Numbered from the stretch's first letter, positions 1-11,988 are shown. The stretch is DNA of 64,000 nucleotides from Aerococcus christensenii (GCF_001543105.1 NZ_CP014159.1:1426001-1490000); one strand, 5' to 3'. Notes: a model not told the origin generated them from the letters alone. Numbers and translations: made by a program.

Positions 1-915
1 CGGTCAGATCAAGTCCTAGTGGTAGGAGCTGGTCAGATCGGTTTAGAAGCTAGTCAAGTTTATCATCGAGTAGGCAAACAGGTCACCCTTCTGGAAGCTT
101 CTGAATACCTTAATTTTAAATATTTGGATCATCCGATGAGTGAGCGAATTCAACGCCGCTTAGAGCAGGCAGGAATCCGAATAGTGACAGGGGCAACCGT
201 CAATCGGATGTCGTTTCATTCTCCTTTTTGTCAGATTGAAACGTCAAAAGCCACTTATCAGACAAAAGCCGTTCAATTAGCGACTAATTTTGTCCCGAAT
301 AGTGCCTGGTTAAAGGATCAGGTGACTTGTTATCCGGATGGGACAGTTCAAGTGGATGATTATTTGCAAACGAGTGTCCCTCAAGTTTTTGCGATTGGAG
401 ATTTGATTCGAGTGCCTTTTGGTCCTTATCGAGAGAAAATTTATCTTCCTTTGGTTCATCATGCCAAAAATTCTGCCAAGATAGCCGTTGAGAATCTCTT
501 TTATCAGCAGTTGAAGCGGTCGATTAGTCAGCGGATTATTGTTTCCTATCTTTTTGATCAGACCTTATTATGTGGAGGATTGACTGAGGAAGAGATGCGT
601 TTGACAGGGCGGAGGATCTTTGTTTCTTACCAAGAAGATGGGGAGGACTTTATTCAGATCCTTTCTGATTTTTATACGGGGCAAGTGCTAGGCGTTCAGG
701 CGCTTAGCCGTCGAGACATCAGTCGATCGGCAGCTTATCTGGAAGAGATCTTAGCATGTCAAAAAACAGACCAAGCCCTTGCTTTAGAGAGTGCTTTTTA
801 TCGCAATGGGGAAAGCGTGGAACAAGAGAGGGATTGGTTAGATTTTGAAAGTCATTATTTGAAACGCTTAGCAGCTAGAAATGAGGTATGTGATGCAAGT
901 CAAAGTGCTTTTTGA
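1..915 (+). CDS. FAD-dependent pyridine nucleotide-disulfide oxidoreductase, 3' part
   Basis: The reading frame is open from base 1, so the start lies outside the window. What remains is the NAD(P)H-binding domain, opening with a dinucleotide-binding loop (VGAGQIGLE), then the FAD-contact motif FAIGD near residue 130 and a C-terminal dimerisation domain. This layout is that of NADH oxidases, NADH peroxidases and CoA-disulfide reductases. The redox-active Cys that would separate these activities lies in the missing N-terminal part, so the substrate cannot be assigned. The end overlaps the next gene, an Mga-like regulator, which suggests co-transcription. Confidence is high for the superfamily and low for the reaction. 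Confidence 0.8.
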   Translation, partial: RSDQVLVVGAGQIGLEASQVYHRVGKQVTLLEASEYLNFKYLDHPMSERIQRRLEQAGIRIVTGATVNRMSFHSPFCQIETSKATYQTKAVQLATNFVPNSAWLKDQVTCYPDGTVQVDDYLQTSVPQVFAIGDLIRVPFGPYREKIYLPLVHHAKNSAKIAVENLFYQQLKRSISQRIIVSYLFDQTLLCGGLTEEEMRLTGRRIFVSYQEDGEDFIQILSDFYTGQVLGVQALSRRDISRSAAYLEEILACQKTDQALALESAFYRNGESVEQERDWLDFESHYLKRLAARNEVCDASQSAF

Positions 916-2299
916 TCGGAATGAAGCTTGCCTCTATGACTTGCTGGCTTATTTGAAAGAAGAGAAAGAGGGCGTAGCGAGAAGGGAACTTCTTCAGGTT
1001 TTACAGATTAGCCCTCAAACCTTTTGGAAGTATTGTCAACAGTTTAATGATTATCATCAAGGAAAAATGTGGGAAGAGAAGGAGAAAGTCCATCTTCATC
1101 TTCCTGCTCATTTGCAATGGCAGGATGTGGTGGCTTCTTTCACTCAAGATTCTATAAGAATGAAGATCCTTCGCTTGTTTTTAACGCATTCCAAACTAAG
1201 TAAATGGCAATTAGCTCAGAAATTAATGGTGAGTGAAGCCACAGTGAGTCGCCAGTTGAAACATCTTAATCACTCGCTTCAGCCTATAGGAATTCAACTG
1301 TGGAATGGTGAACTTCAAGGACCAGAACACTGGATTCGTTATTTTTATTTTGAATTTTATCGGCAGACTTTAGCCCCTAAAGACCTTATGAGTTTGTTAC
1401 AAGCTCAAGGAATGTATGATCAGCTGTATCTGTTTGAAGGGATCACTCAAAGGACCTTTCATCCCAAACAAAAGATGGAATTAGCGCTTTGGCTCTATAT
1501 CAGTCAATGGAGAGGGCAAGCGAATAGCAGGGATTTTTCTGCTTTGAAGGGAGCTCTTGCCCCCTATGAAGTCAGCGAGATCTATCGGTATCTATACCAA
1601 AGTCTCTTGCATTATTTGACGAAGTTTGCAACGAATGTGGATCAGGGGGAAGTTGGTGTCTTGATCGCTTTTTTGATGGCAAGAGGTTTGTTGAGTGATA
1701 GCTTGAATGAAAAATTCCTGGGTTATGGAGGTCCCTTAACAGAAGCTACCCAATGGGTGTTGAAAGGAATGAAGGAATCTCTTTCTGACTTGAATCTCCC
1801 ACTTCAAACAGCTCCCCTCGCTTATAGCAGCCATTTGATGGCGAGATTGTATTTCTTTGGACCGATTTTTTTAGAAGAGAGTCCCTACGATAAGAAGGGA
1901 CAGCCTCCTATAGAAGCGAAACGTTTAATAGCAGAAGTCTGTCAAAATCTTTTCCACCAAGAGCTTAAGGAGAAACAGGTAACCTATTATGTAGACCAGC
2001 TCAGCCAATTATGGGCTTACTATCGAGTAGAGCCTATTCCGACTTACCGAATAGGGGTTTGCTTAGGAGGACCTCCCCTCATCCGCTCCTTACAAATGCG
2101 CTATCTCTCTCAAAAATTAAGAAAGACGGATCAATTTCTGTTAGAAGCCTATCGAGAAAATCACTCCGATGATTACGATGTCTTGATTAGTGATTATTAC
2201 TTACAGTCCGTGGATAAGCCTGTTTTTTATTTAAAGGATCAAAAGATTGAGAAGGACTTGGAAGATTTGAAGGCTTTTTTAAAGGGACTAGCAGAATAA
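893..2299 (+). CDS. Mga-family helix-turn-helix transcriptional regulator
   Basis: About 468 residues. The N-terminal third holds two helix-turn-helix segments; the second (around SKWQLAQKLMVSEATVSRQL) is typical of the Mga HTH domain. The long C-terminal part lacks a clear catalytic motif and resembles the PRD/EIIB-like portion of Mga/AtxA-type regulators. An upstream ATG exists at 881, but the ATG at 893 has a GAGG ribosome site six bases ahead and is preferred; either way the gene overlaps the preceding oxidoreductase by more than 20 bases. It ends about 210 bases before glpK and is separated from it by a strong terminator, so a role in glycerol control is possible but unproven. Confidence 0.75.
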   Translation: MQVKVLFDRNEACLYDLLAYLKEEKEGVARRELLQVLQISPQTFWKYCQQFNDYHQGKMWEEKEKVHLHLPAHLQWQDVVASFTQDSIRMKILRLFLTHSKLSKWQLAQKLMVSEATVSRQLKHLNHSLQPIGIQLWNGELQGPEHWIRYFYFEFYRQTLAPKDLMSLLQAQGMYDQLYLFEGITQRTFHPKQKMELALWLYISQWRGQANSRDFSALKGALAPYEVSEIYRYLYQSLLHYLTKFATNVDQGEVGVLIAFLMARGLLSDSLNEKFLGYGGPLTEATQWVLKGMKESLSDLNLPLQTAPLAYSSHLMARLYFFGPIFLEESPYDKKGQPPIEAKRLIAEVCQNLFHQELKEKQVTYYVDQLSQLWAYYRVEPIPTYRIGVCLGGPPLIRSLQMRYLSQKLRKTDQFLLEAYRENHSDDYDVLISDYYLQSVDKPVFYLKDQKIEKDLEDLKAFLKGLAE

Positions 2300-2364
2300 A
2301 TTTTGCCGTATCCTCTCTATATATAAGTTCCTCATAAAAACACCTTACTTATTAAAGCTTTTTA

Positions 2365-2391
2365 ACTACTTGTCTTAAGACGGCAAGTAGT
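2365..2391 (+). other. Stem-loop ahead of the glpK terminator
   Basis: An 8-bp perfect inverted repeat (ACTACTTG / CAAGTAGT) with an 11-base loop lies just upstream of the terminator hairpin. Two hairpins in series could be a leader with alternative folds, or the first may be incidental. Confidence 0.35.
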
Positions 2392-2405
2392 CTAAAGGGC
2401 GGTGA

Positions 2406-4025
<1,620 letters not shown>

Positions 4026-4050
4026 GGAAAAAATACAGAAAGAAGCGACC

Positions 4051-5883
4051 ATGATGAAATTCTCAAAAGAAACACGACAACAAGCCATCGATAAACTCAA
4101 AGAGAGAACCTTAGACCTCTTAATTATCGGAGGAGGCATTACGGGAGCAGGTGTGGCTTTACAAGCGGCTGCAAGTGGCTTAGAAACAGGCTTAATTGAA
4201 ATGCAAGACTTTGCAGAAGGGACCAGCAGTCGGTCGACCAAATTAGTTCACGGAGGCATTCGCTACTTGAAACAATTCGATGTAGAAGTAGTGGCAGATA
4301 CTGTTGGAGAACGGGCCGTTGTCCAACAAATTGCTCCTCATATTCCTAAGCCAGATCCCATGCTTCTTCCAGTTTATGATGAACCAGAGACAACTTTTAA
4401 TCTCTTTCGCTTGAAGATTGCTATGGATCTCTATGATTCCTTAGCAGGTGTCACTCAAACCCAATATGCTAATACCCTCTTGACTAAGGAAGAAGTCTTA
4501 GAATATGAGCCTGATTTAAATCCAGAAGGTCTTCTAGGAGGCGGACAATATCTCGATTTTAATAATAGCGATATTCGGTTAGTGATTGAAAATATTAAAC
4601 GGGCCAATCAAGATGGAGCACTTATCGCAAGTCGTGTGGAAGCAGTTGATTATGTCTATGATGATCATCAAAAGATAAAAGGTGTAGTAGCCAAGGATCT
4701 CTTGACAGGAGAGACCTTTACTATTCAAGCACGCTATGTCATTAATACCACTGGCCCATGGAGCGATAAAACGCGTTATCTCGGTCAAGATGTCGCTAAA
4801 ACTAATATGCGTCCCACCAAGGGCGTGCATTTGGTTGTTGACAGTAGTAAATTAAAGGTTTCTCAGCCGGTTTATTTTGATAGCGGTTATGAAGATGGCC
4901 GGATGATTTTTGTCTTGCCTCGTGAGAATAAGACCTATTTTGGAACGACAGATACAGATTATCAGGGAGACTTTAAACATCCTCGAGTAGAGCAAGATGA
5001 TGTCGATTACCTTTTAGGAGCGGTGAACCGGCGATTCCCTAAAGCTCACTTAAGATTAGAAGATATTGAAAGTTCTTGGGCAGGCTTACGTCCTTTACTT
5101 TCAGGAAACAGTGCTTCTGATTATAATGGTGGGAATAGCGGAAAGATAAATGATGAAAGTTTCAATCAATTAATCGACGCAGTAAAAGCTTATCTTCACC
5201 AAGAAAAAACGAGAGATCAGGTCGAACGCGTGGTGGCAGGTTTGGAAGCGAGTCTTTCTGAACAAGAACTCAGCCCTTCTCAAGTGTCGAGAGGGAGTAG
5301 CTTAGAGCAGGATGAGAATGGCTTGATTACCTTAGCCGGTGGTAAAATTACGGACTATCGGAAGATGGCAGAAGGAGCCATGAAGAAAATTATCGATTTG
5401 TTAGAGAAAAATGAGCATCGCCACTTCCACTTGATTAATTCCAAAACTTACCCTGTTTCTGGTGGGGAGATTAACCCAGCTAATATTGAAGCAGAATTTG
5501 AATCTTATACGCAAATTGGGGTAAATCGAGGGTTAGATAAGGAGGAAGCCTATTACTTAGCTTCTTATTATGGATCCAATGTGACTCAGCTTTATGCATT
5601 AGCTGGGAAGGTAGAAGCTATTGAAGGCATGACGCTTGCAGAGAGTTTGATGCTCTATTATGCGCTTGAACAAGAAATGGTGCTCACACCTGTGGACTAC
5701 TTCTTACGTCGGACCAACTATATGCTCTTTAAGCGAGAAAAATTAGAGGACTTGAAAGCTCCTGTCTTGAAGACGATGGCTACTTATTTCCAATGGACCC
5801 CAGAAGAAGAAGAAGCTCAAAGAGAGGCACTCGAAAAAACATTACGAGAGAATGACTTGTCTGATTTGAAGGCAAAAAGTTAA
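4051..5883 (+). CDS. glpO: Alpha-glycerophosphate oxidase
   Basis: 610 residues. It oxidises glycerol-3-phosphate to dihydroxyacetone phosphate using FAD. The FAD loop GGGITGAG is at residues 27-34. Compared with GlpD dehydrogenases (about 550 residues) it carries the extra segment of roughly 50 residues around SGNSASDYNGGN and onward that marks the streptococcal/enterococcal GlpO oxidases, which pass electrons to O2 and release H2O2; that product is inferred from the family. It starts 25 bases after glpK and ends 11 bases before glpF, so the three form one operon. Two adjacent ATGs (4051, 4054) are possible starts. Confidence 0.95.
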   Translation: MMKFSKETRQQAIDKLKERTLDLLIIGGGITGAGVALQAAASGLETGLIEMQDFAEGTSSRSTKLVHGGIRYLKQFDVEVVADTVGERAVVQQIAPHIPKPDPMLLPVYDEPETTFNLFRLKIAMDLYDSLAGVTQTQYANTLLTKEEVLEYEPDLNPEGLLGGGQYLDFNNSDIRLVIENIKRANQDGALIASRVEAVDYVYDDHQKIKGVVAKDLLTGETFTIQARYVINTTGPWSDKTRYLGQDVAKTNMRPTKGVHLVVDSSKLKVSQPVYFDSGYEDGRMIFVLPRENKTYFGTTDTDYQGDFKHPRVEQDDVDYLLGAVNRRFPKAHLRLEDIESSWAGLRPLLSGNSASDYNGGNSGKINDESFNQLIDAVKAYLHQEKTRDQVERVVAGLEASLSEQELSPSQVSRGSSLEQDENGLITLAGGKITDYRKMAEGAMKKIIDLLEKNEHRHFHLINSKTYPVSGGEINPANIEAEFESYTQIGVNRGLDKEEAYYLASYYGSNVTQLYALAGKVEAIEGMTLAESLMLYYALEQEMVLTPVDYFLRRTNYMLFKREKLEDLKAPVLKTMATYFQWTPEEEEAQREALEKTLRENDLSDLKAKS

Positions 5884-5894
5884 GGAGGAATAAA

Positions 5895-6599
5895 ATGGAA
5901 CAAGCAGTACTAGGGGAATTTTTAGGGACGGCACTTTTGATTTTATTAGGAAATGGGGTAGTGGCTAATGTTAGCTTAAAAGATAGCAAAGGAAAGGATG
6001 CTGGCTGGTTAGCAATCAATATAGGTTGGGGATTAGCGGTGATGGTAGCAGCTTTTGCTTCTGGCTATCTCAGTGGAGCCCATCTGAATCCGGCAGTGAC
6101 TTTGGCTTTTGCTATTCAAGGATCTCTAAAGTGGAATCTCGTTCTCCCTTATATATTGGCACAAATGGCAGGTGCGATAGTGGGGCAAGTTTTGGTTTAC
6201 TTCCATTACTATGAACATTATCAAGTGACGGAAGATGGGGAAACCATTCTAGGTACCTTTAGCACAGGCCCAGCTATTCCTTCTGACTGGAATAATCTTT
6301 TGAGTGAAGCTATCGGAACGTTTGTCTTAGTCTTTGGTATTCTTTCCTTTACCAAAACAACCATGGCGCCAGGGTTAGGGACCGCTGTGGTAGGAGCCTT
6401 GATTATCAGCATTGGGGTCTCATTAGGTGGACCGACAGGGTATGCGATTAATCCAGCGCGAGATTTAGGGCCACGTCTCGTTCATGCCTTCCTTCCAATG
6501 GACCATAAAGGAAGTTCACATTGGGAATATGCTTGGATTCCTGTGGTAGGACCTATGATAGGCGGCGCATTAGCAGCTTATGCCTTTATGATGATTTAA
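5895..6599 (+). CDS. glpF: Glycerol uptake facilitator (aquaglyceroporin)
   Basis: 234 residues with six membrane helices and two half-helix pore motifs: NPA in GAHLNPAVTLA and NPARD in GYAINPARDLGPR. The Asp after the second NPAR is the signature of glycerol facilitators rather than water-selective aquaporins. It admits glycerol by diffusion for trapping by GlpK. An AAGGAGG site precedes the start closely. It is the last gene of the glp operon and is followed by a strong terminator. Confidence 0.95.
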   Translation: MEQAVLGEFLGTALLILLGNGVVANVSLKDSKGKDAGWLAINIGWGLAVMVAAFASGYLSGAHLNPAVTLAFAIQGSLKWNLVLPYILAQMAGAIVGQVLVYFHYYEHYQVTEDGETILGTFSTGPAIPSDWNNLLSEAIGTFVLVFGILSFTKTTMAPGLGTAVVGALIISIGVSLGGPTGYAINPARDLGPRLVHAFLPMDHKGSSHWEYAWIPVVGPMIGGALAAYAFMMI

Positions 6600-6648
6600 G
6601 GTAAGCATAAGAAAAACGAATTTTAAATATTAAATAGTGATCATCCCA

Positions 6649-6695
6649 AAAAAGCACAAGACATTCTTAATTTAAGGAATGTCTTGTGCTTTTTG
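6649..6695. terminator. Bidirectional terminator between glpF and usp
   Basis: Near-perfect stem AAAGCACAAGACATTC / GAATGTCTTGTGCTTT with A runs before and T runs after, between convergent genes. It can end transcripts from both strands. Confidence 0.85.
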
Positions 6696-6713
6696 TTGTG
6701 GTAAGAAGGGGAA

Positions 6714-7178
6714 TTAGTCGTCCTCTTCTATATTCTCAAGATTGGTACGAACCACTAACACATCACAGTTAGCGTTTCGAATGACGTATTCAGAAACGGA
6801 CCCGATAAATAAGCGTTCAACAGCGTTTAAGCCAGTCGCTCCAATCATAATCAAATCAATATTATTTTCCTTAGAAAGTTTGAAGGCAATTTGAATTTTT
6901 GGAGAGCCATAATCGATGATCGTTTTGACTTCTTTGACTCCACGCTTTTCCGCATACTTCTTGTAATCAGCTAAGAGGGATTTGGCTTGATCGACTAATT
7001 CATCCGATAGAATGCCTTCGTAGCCTGTACTTGTTTGGATGGAGCGAGTGTCCACGACATGGCAGATAATAAGGGAAGCATCGTTTTGAAGAGCGATAGC
7101 AATCGATTTTTTTAAAGCCAGTTCCGCTTCCTTGGAGCCATCGACTGGAGCTAAGATACGTTGATATTTTTTATACAT
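6714..7178 (-). CDS. Universal stress protein, UspA family
   Basis: 154 residues forming one Usp domain. It opens with ILAPVDGSKEAELAL and ends with the nucleotide-binding signature GATGLNAVERLFIGSVSEYVIRNANCDVLVV (G-2x-G-9x-G-S/T type), so it is an ATP-binding-type Usp. The start ATG at 7178 follows a GGGAG site. The gene is transcribed alone, convergent with glpF. Its cellular role is not defined by sequence; such proteins support stress survival. Confidence 0.9.
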   Translation of the reverse strand: MYKKYQRILAPVDGSKEAELALKKSIAIALQNDASLIICHVVDTRSIQTSTGYEGILSDELVDQAKSLLADYKKYAEKRGVKEVKTIIDYGSPKIQIAFKLSKENNIDLIMIGATGLNAVERLFIGSVSEYVIRNANCDVLVVRTNLENIEEDD

Positions 7179-7321
7179 TTTTCACACTCCCTTTCACTCA
7201 TATTATAGCAGATTAATAGCATAAAAAAAACGCTTACCATCCAAATTTTCATGCTTTTTCTTTTGAAAGAGAGAGTGTAAAAACTGAAAGAGTAAAAATT
7301 TAAGAATTCCAAATAAGCAAA

Positions 7322-7563
7322 CAAAAAACCTAGGTTTTCATACCTAGGTTTAAAAAATAGTTTTATTTTTATGCAGGTTTCCAAGTGTACCGTTAAAACT
7401 CTATCTGTCTGAACCCACGTGATAGTAGGTGGGTACTGATATAGCCGACTTCAGTAGTCCTTCTATAAAAGGCGTTACTTATGTAGACGTTCACAATTCC
7501 CTAGATAGTCATTGTTCGGTCAGCACATAAAAAGAATCACGTGTACTTTAGATCCCTGTCATC
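7322..7563 (-). ncRNA. ssrS: Candidate small RNA, possibly 6S RNA
   Basis: This non-coding stretch has a complete minus-strand transcription unit. A promoter (TTGCAT at 7593-7598, 17-base spacer, TAATAT at 7570-7575) is followed by about 240 bases and a 10-bp perfect hairpin (AAACCTAGGT / ACCTAGGTTT) ending in a T run at about 7320-7326. The interior can form several stems, for example ACCCAC/GTGGGT and TACTGA/TCAGTA, and ends that pair partly. In Bacillus and relatives a 6S RNA gene lies close to rarA, which is directly upstream here; that synteny is the basis for the 6S guess. I could not confirm the 6S central bubble by eye. No protein of useful length is encoded. Confidence 0.5.
7326..7357 (-). 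terminator. Terminator of the candidate small RNA
   Basis: 10-bp stem with a 6-base loop (AAACCTAGGT TTTCAT ACCTAGGTTT on the plus strand). Read on the minus strand the stem is followed by TTTTTTG, so it acts leftward. Confidence 0.8.
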
Positions 7564-7569
7564 ACCAGT

Positions 7570-7598
7570 ATATTAACATGATTTAGCGGATTATGCAA
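7570..7598 (-). promoter_or_regulatory. Promoter of the candidate small RNA
   Basis: Minus-strand TTGCAT and TAATAT boxes with an exact 17-base spacer; predicted start at about 7562-7563. Confidence 0.6.
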
Positions 7599-7664
7599 GA
7601 TAATTTCACATTCCCTCAGAGGGACTCGGTTGGATAGAGTGTCCTTGAATAAAGGGGGCTTGTT

Positions 7665-8939
7665 TTAGGAACGCTGGCGCCTTTTTTGATTTTCCCTATC
7701 TAAAGCTTGCTCATAAGCACCGGTGTGGCAAGCTTTATAGTAGTGCCGGTGACGGAGTGTTTCCGGGAGATAGGCTTGCTTAACCCAGTGAGAAGGATAA
7801 TCATGAGGATAGAGATAGTTGACACCGTGGCCGAGATTTTTTGCCCCTACGTAGTGGGCATCTTTTAAATAATCGGGAATAAGGCCACCTTTTCCGGTAC
7901 GTACATCACTCAAAGCTTCGTCGATAGCAAGAATAGCGGAGTTAGACTTCGGAGAGAGGGAGAGGTCGATAATTGCGTTCGCCAGAGGAATACGAGCCTC
8001 AGGTAATCCTACCTTCAAGGCCGCCTCACAAGCAGTAACCGCTCGTTGACAGGCTTCAGGATTAGCTAAACCTACGTCTTCATAGGCGCAAACGATCAAT
8101 CTCCGAACCAAGCTCTGTAAATCCCCGGCTTCTATTAAACGAGCGCCATAAAGGAGGGCGGCATCCACATCACTTCCACGGATACTTTTCTGGAAGGCAG
8201 AGATCACATCGTAATGAAGGTCGCCGTTGCTATCGTGAGAGAAAGCTTTTTTCTGGAGGCATTCTTCGGCAATTTCTAAGCTAATCCGTATCTTCCTTTG
8301 AGCGTCCTTTTCAGTTGAAAGAACAGCCAACTCTAAAGCATTGAGAGAAGCGCGCAAGTCTCCATTGGAAGACTGAGCGAAATGCTGACGCGCCTCTTCA
8401 TCGAGTTGAATCTCGTAGTCCCCTAGGCCACGCTCCTTATCCGCTAAGGCTTGATCTAATCCTTGCAGAATATCTTCTGGAGAGAGGGGATGTAAGGGGA
8501 AAATCTGTGTCCGGCTTCGGATAGCCGGATTAATCGAGAGGTAGGGATTTTCAGTGGTCGCTCCAATGAGGATGAGGGTTCCTTTCTCAAGATGGGGCAA
8601 GAGGTAGTCTTGTTTGGTCTTGTCCAAGCGATGGATTTCGTCTAGTAAAAGAACAAGTCCTCCGGAAAATTTTGCTTCATCTACGGCCGCTTGGAGGGCT
8701 TTCTTGTTATCGGTCGCTGCATTCAGCTGACGGAAGGCGTGGTGAGTCGAGCCAGCAATAGCGCTAGCGATAGAGGTTTTTCCGATACCTGGTGGGCCAT
8801 AGAGAATCATTGAGCTGAGTTTTTGGGCGTGGACCATGCGCCAGATGATTTTCCCAGGAGCGACGAGATGAGATTGCCCGATCACTTCATCTAATTGGCG
8901 CGGTCGCATGCGGTAGGCGAGTGGAGCGTCTGAATTCAT
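7665..8939 (-). CDS. rarA: Replication-associated recombination protein RarA (MgsA)
   Basis: About 424 residues. It is a clamp-loader-like AAA+ ATPase acting at stalled replication forks. The Walker A GPPGIGKT is near residues 48-55, Walker B LLLDEIHR follows, then the GATTENPY sensor 1 segment, and the C-terminal MgsA-type tetramerisation domain (around YDVISAFQKSIRGSD). An ATG exists at 8948, but the AAAGGA site abuts it with no spacing; the in-frame ATG at 8939 sits nine bases behind that site and is preferred. The gene is divergent from the cysteine desulfurase and upstream of the candidate small RNA, matching the Firmicutes neighbourhood. Confidence 0.94.
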   Translation of the reverse strand: MNSDAPLAYRMRPRQLDEVIGQSHLVAPGKIIWRMVHAQKLSSMILYGPPGIGKTSIASAIAGSTHHAFRQLNAATDNKKALQAAVDEAKFSGGLVLLLDEIHRLDKTKQDYLLPHLEKGTLILIGATTENPYLSINPAIRSRTQIFPLHPLSPEDILQGLDQALADKERGLGDYEIQLDEEARQHFAQSSNGDLRASLNALELAVLSTEKDAQRKIRISLEIAEECLQKKAFSHDSNGDLHYDVISAFQKSIRGSDVDAALLYGARLIEAGDLQSLVRRLIVCAYEDVGLANPEACQRAVTACEAALKVGLPEARIPLANAIIDLSLSPKSNSAILAIDEALSDVRTGKGGLIPDYLKDAHYVGAKNLGHGVNYLYPHDYPSHWVKQAYLPETLRHRHYYKACHTGAYEQALDRENQKRRQRS

Positions 8940-9095
8940 AGTTGACATTCCTTTCTGTGGAAGTTTCCATTATTCTGGAAGTTCCGTTTAAGTATAGCAC
9001 AAAAGGAGGGGCTGCGATTGATGGTGTTTTTTGAAAAAGAGAAAGCCACTCCCTAAGAAATAATGAAAAAGGAAGCGACAGGGAAGGTGAGAAAG

Positions 9096-9104
9096 TGATA
9101 CAAT
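9096..9104 (+). promoter_or_regulatory. Extended -10 promoter of the desulfurase gene
   Basis: TG-A-TACAAT, an extended -10 box about 30 bases ahead of the start codon; the possible -35 (GCGACA) is weak. Confidence 0.45.
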
Positions 9105-9135
9105 GAAAAGGATAAGAAGGAAAAGGAGGGATGAG

Positions 9136-10260
9136 ATGATTTATCTTGATTATGCGGCAACGACTCCAATGGATCCGCGGGTTATCGAAGCGATGACACA
9201 GGCGATGCAGAATGACTTTGGCAATGCTTCGAGTTTGTATTCTCTGGGGAGAAGTGCGCATGCGAAACTTGAAAAAGTTCGTCAAGAAATTGCATCCAGT
9301 ATTCACGCAGAGGCGAGCGATATTATTTTTACAAGTGGTGCTACGGAAGCCACTAACTCCGCCTTGGTTCAGACCGCTCGACGGCTCAGTGGCAAGGGCA
9401 AGCACATCATTACGACCCAGGTAGAACATGCCTCGAGTTATCGGACGGCTCACTTTTTACAGAGTCAGGGCTTTGAAGTGACCTATCTTTCCTTGGATGA
9501 GGAGGGGCACATCTCTCTTGACGCCTTAAAAGCGGCCGTTCGCCCAGACACGATCATGGTATCTATTCTTGCGGGGAATAATGAAGTGGGTTCCCTCCAA
9601 CCTATCGCACAGATCGGCAAGTTCTGCCAAGAGAAGGGGCTCTTCTTCTATACGGATACAGTCCAAACTTACGGGCATATTCCGATCGATGTTGACCAGA
9701 TGGGGATAGATGGACTGTGTGTCTCTGCCCATAAGTTCTACGGACCAAAAGGAGTGGGTTTCTTGTACTACCGTAAGGCTAAGCGAGACTTTACGCCTTA
9801 TATCCGAGGTGGGGAGCAGGAGCATGGCTTAAGGGCAGGAACTGAGAGTTTGGTTCAGATCTTAGGCCTTGGTGAAGCGGTACGTCTTCTTCAGGCAGAA
9901 GCCGATCAGAATAATAAACATCTGGGGGAGATGCGGGCCTACTTCCTCGAACAAGCAGAGAAAAAAGGGTTGAATTTTCAGGTGAACGGCCCACAGACGG
10001 TCGAGTTGCCTCACCTCCTCAATCTCTACTGGCCAGGCCATCCGAGTGACCAGACCTTGATTCGCTTAGACTTAGAAGGAATTTGTATTTCAGCAGGGTC
10101 TGCTTGTTCAGCAGGTTCTCTGGAACCAAGTCGGGTGCTTCTATCGATGTACGGCCCAGACAGCCCCCGCCTCAGAGAAAGTTTGCGACTATCCTTTGGT
10201 AAGCAAACCACCCGTGAAGAACTTGATAAAACTTTGGATATTTTTGCGCAGTGGGTCTAA
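9136..10260 (+). CDS. Cysteine desulfurase (NifS/IscS-like, tRNA thiolation type)
   Basis: 374 residues, class V aminotransferase fold. It takes sulfur from cysteine as an enzyme persulfide and yields alanine. The PLP lysine is K200 in SAHKFYGPKG, and the persulfide cysteine is C324 in the loop SAGSACSAGSLEPSR. It lies upstream of DUF1831 and mnmA, like Bacillus yrvO-mnmA, which points to supplying sulfur for 2-thiouridine rather than general Fe-S assembly (inference). An in-frame ATG at 9103 adds 11 basic residues, but the ATG at 9136 has an AAGGAGG site and gives the conserved MIYLDYAATTP start. Confidence 0.93.
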   Translation: MIYLDYAATTPMDPRVIEAMTQAMQNDFGNASSLYSLGRSAHAKLEKVRQEIASSIHAEASDIIFTSGATEATNSALVQTARRLSGKGKHIITTQVEHASSYRTAHFLQSQGFEVTYLSLDEEGHISLDALKAAVRPDTIMVSILAGNNEVGSLQPIAQIGKFCQEKGLFFYTDTVQTYGHIPIDVDQMGIDGLCVSAHKFYGPKGVGFLYYRKAKRDFTPYIRGGEQEHGLRAGTESLVQILGLGEAVRLLQAEADQNNKHLGEMRAYFLEQAEKKGLNFQVNGPQTVELPHLLNLYWPGHPSDQTLIRLDLEGICISAGSACSAGSLEPSRVLLSMYGPDSPRLRESLRLSFGKQTTREELDKTLDIFAQWV

Positions 10261-10345
10261 TGGACGCCCTCTGTCATGAGGCAAAGCCAAACGGTGTGAA
10301 CACGTCCAACTTCAATATGAAAAACAAATAAGGGAGAGAAAGTAT

Positions 10346-10693
10346 ATGGCATTTCAAGCAACAGCACAATTAAAGGGAAGTCCCAGACGTTATCGGGTCC
10401 ATCCAGAATGTAAGGCATTTACCTTGAGAGATTATGGCTTCTTGGTCACCAAAAAGGGCAATTTTGAATACAATCAATTAGTCAAAGCGGCAATTACCGA
10501 TCAAAAGGGGGTCTACCTTAAAATGGCGGTGGATCAAGACGTCCATAAGCTCCAAATGACTGTTACCAACCAAATGGGATTGGTTGCTTTAGACGTTTAC
10601 CATAGCAAAGGCATGGAAGGCATAGCTGCCCAGCTCGATTTTATTTTTAAAGATATGGAAGAAAGACACGTCCTTCAAGAAGTTACAGACTAG
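10346..10693 (+). CDS. DUF1831 family protein
   Basis: 115 residues, small, soluble and lacking signal peptide or membrane segments. It resembles the DUF1831 family of Lactobacillales, which is commonly found between a cysteine desulfurase and mnmA. That is its position here. An AGGGAGAG site precedes the ATG. No catalytic motif or Cys pair is visible (the only Cys is in HPECKAF near residue 23). A partner role in sulfur relay is only a guess from neighbourhood. Confidence 0.8.
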   Translation: MAFQATAQLKGSPRRYRVHPECKAFTLRDYGFLVTKKGNFEYNQLVKAAITDQKGVYLKMAVDQDVHKLQMTVTNQMGLVALDVYHSKGMEGIAAQLDFIFKDMEERHVLQEVTD

Positions 10694-10836
10694 GCCTGCC
10701 TGACCAAGAAAGTTCAATTGAGAAGGGATAGTCCCCTTTCAACGACCTAATCAAATTAGGACTTGATAAATAAGACGAGGATCGATAAGATTAGAACTTA
10801 GGAAATCACAGCAAAACATACGACCTTCAATCGTAA

Positions 10837-11988
<1,152 letters not shown>

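Noticed and set aside
10745..10759. CCTAAT / ATTAGG hairpin as a terminator before mnmA
   Set aside because: The stem is short, A/T-rich and lacks a T run.
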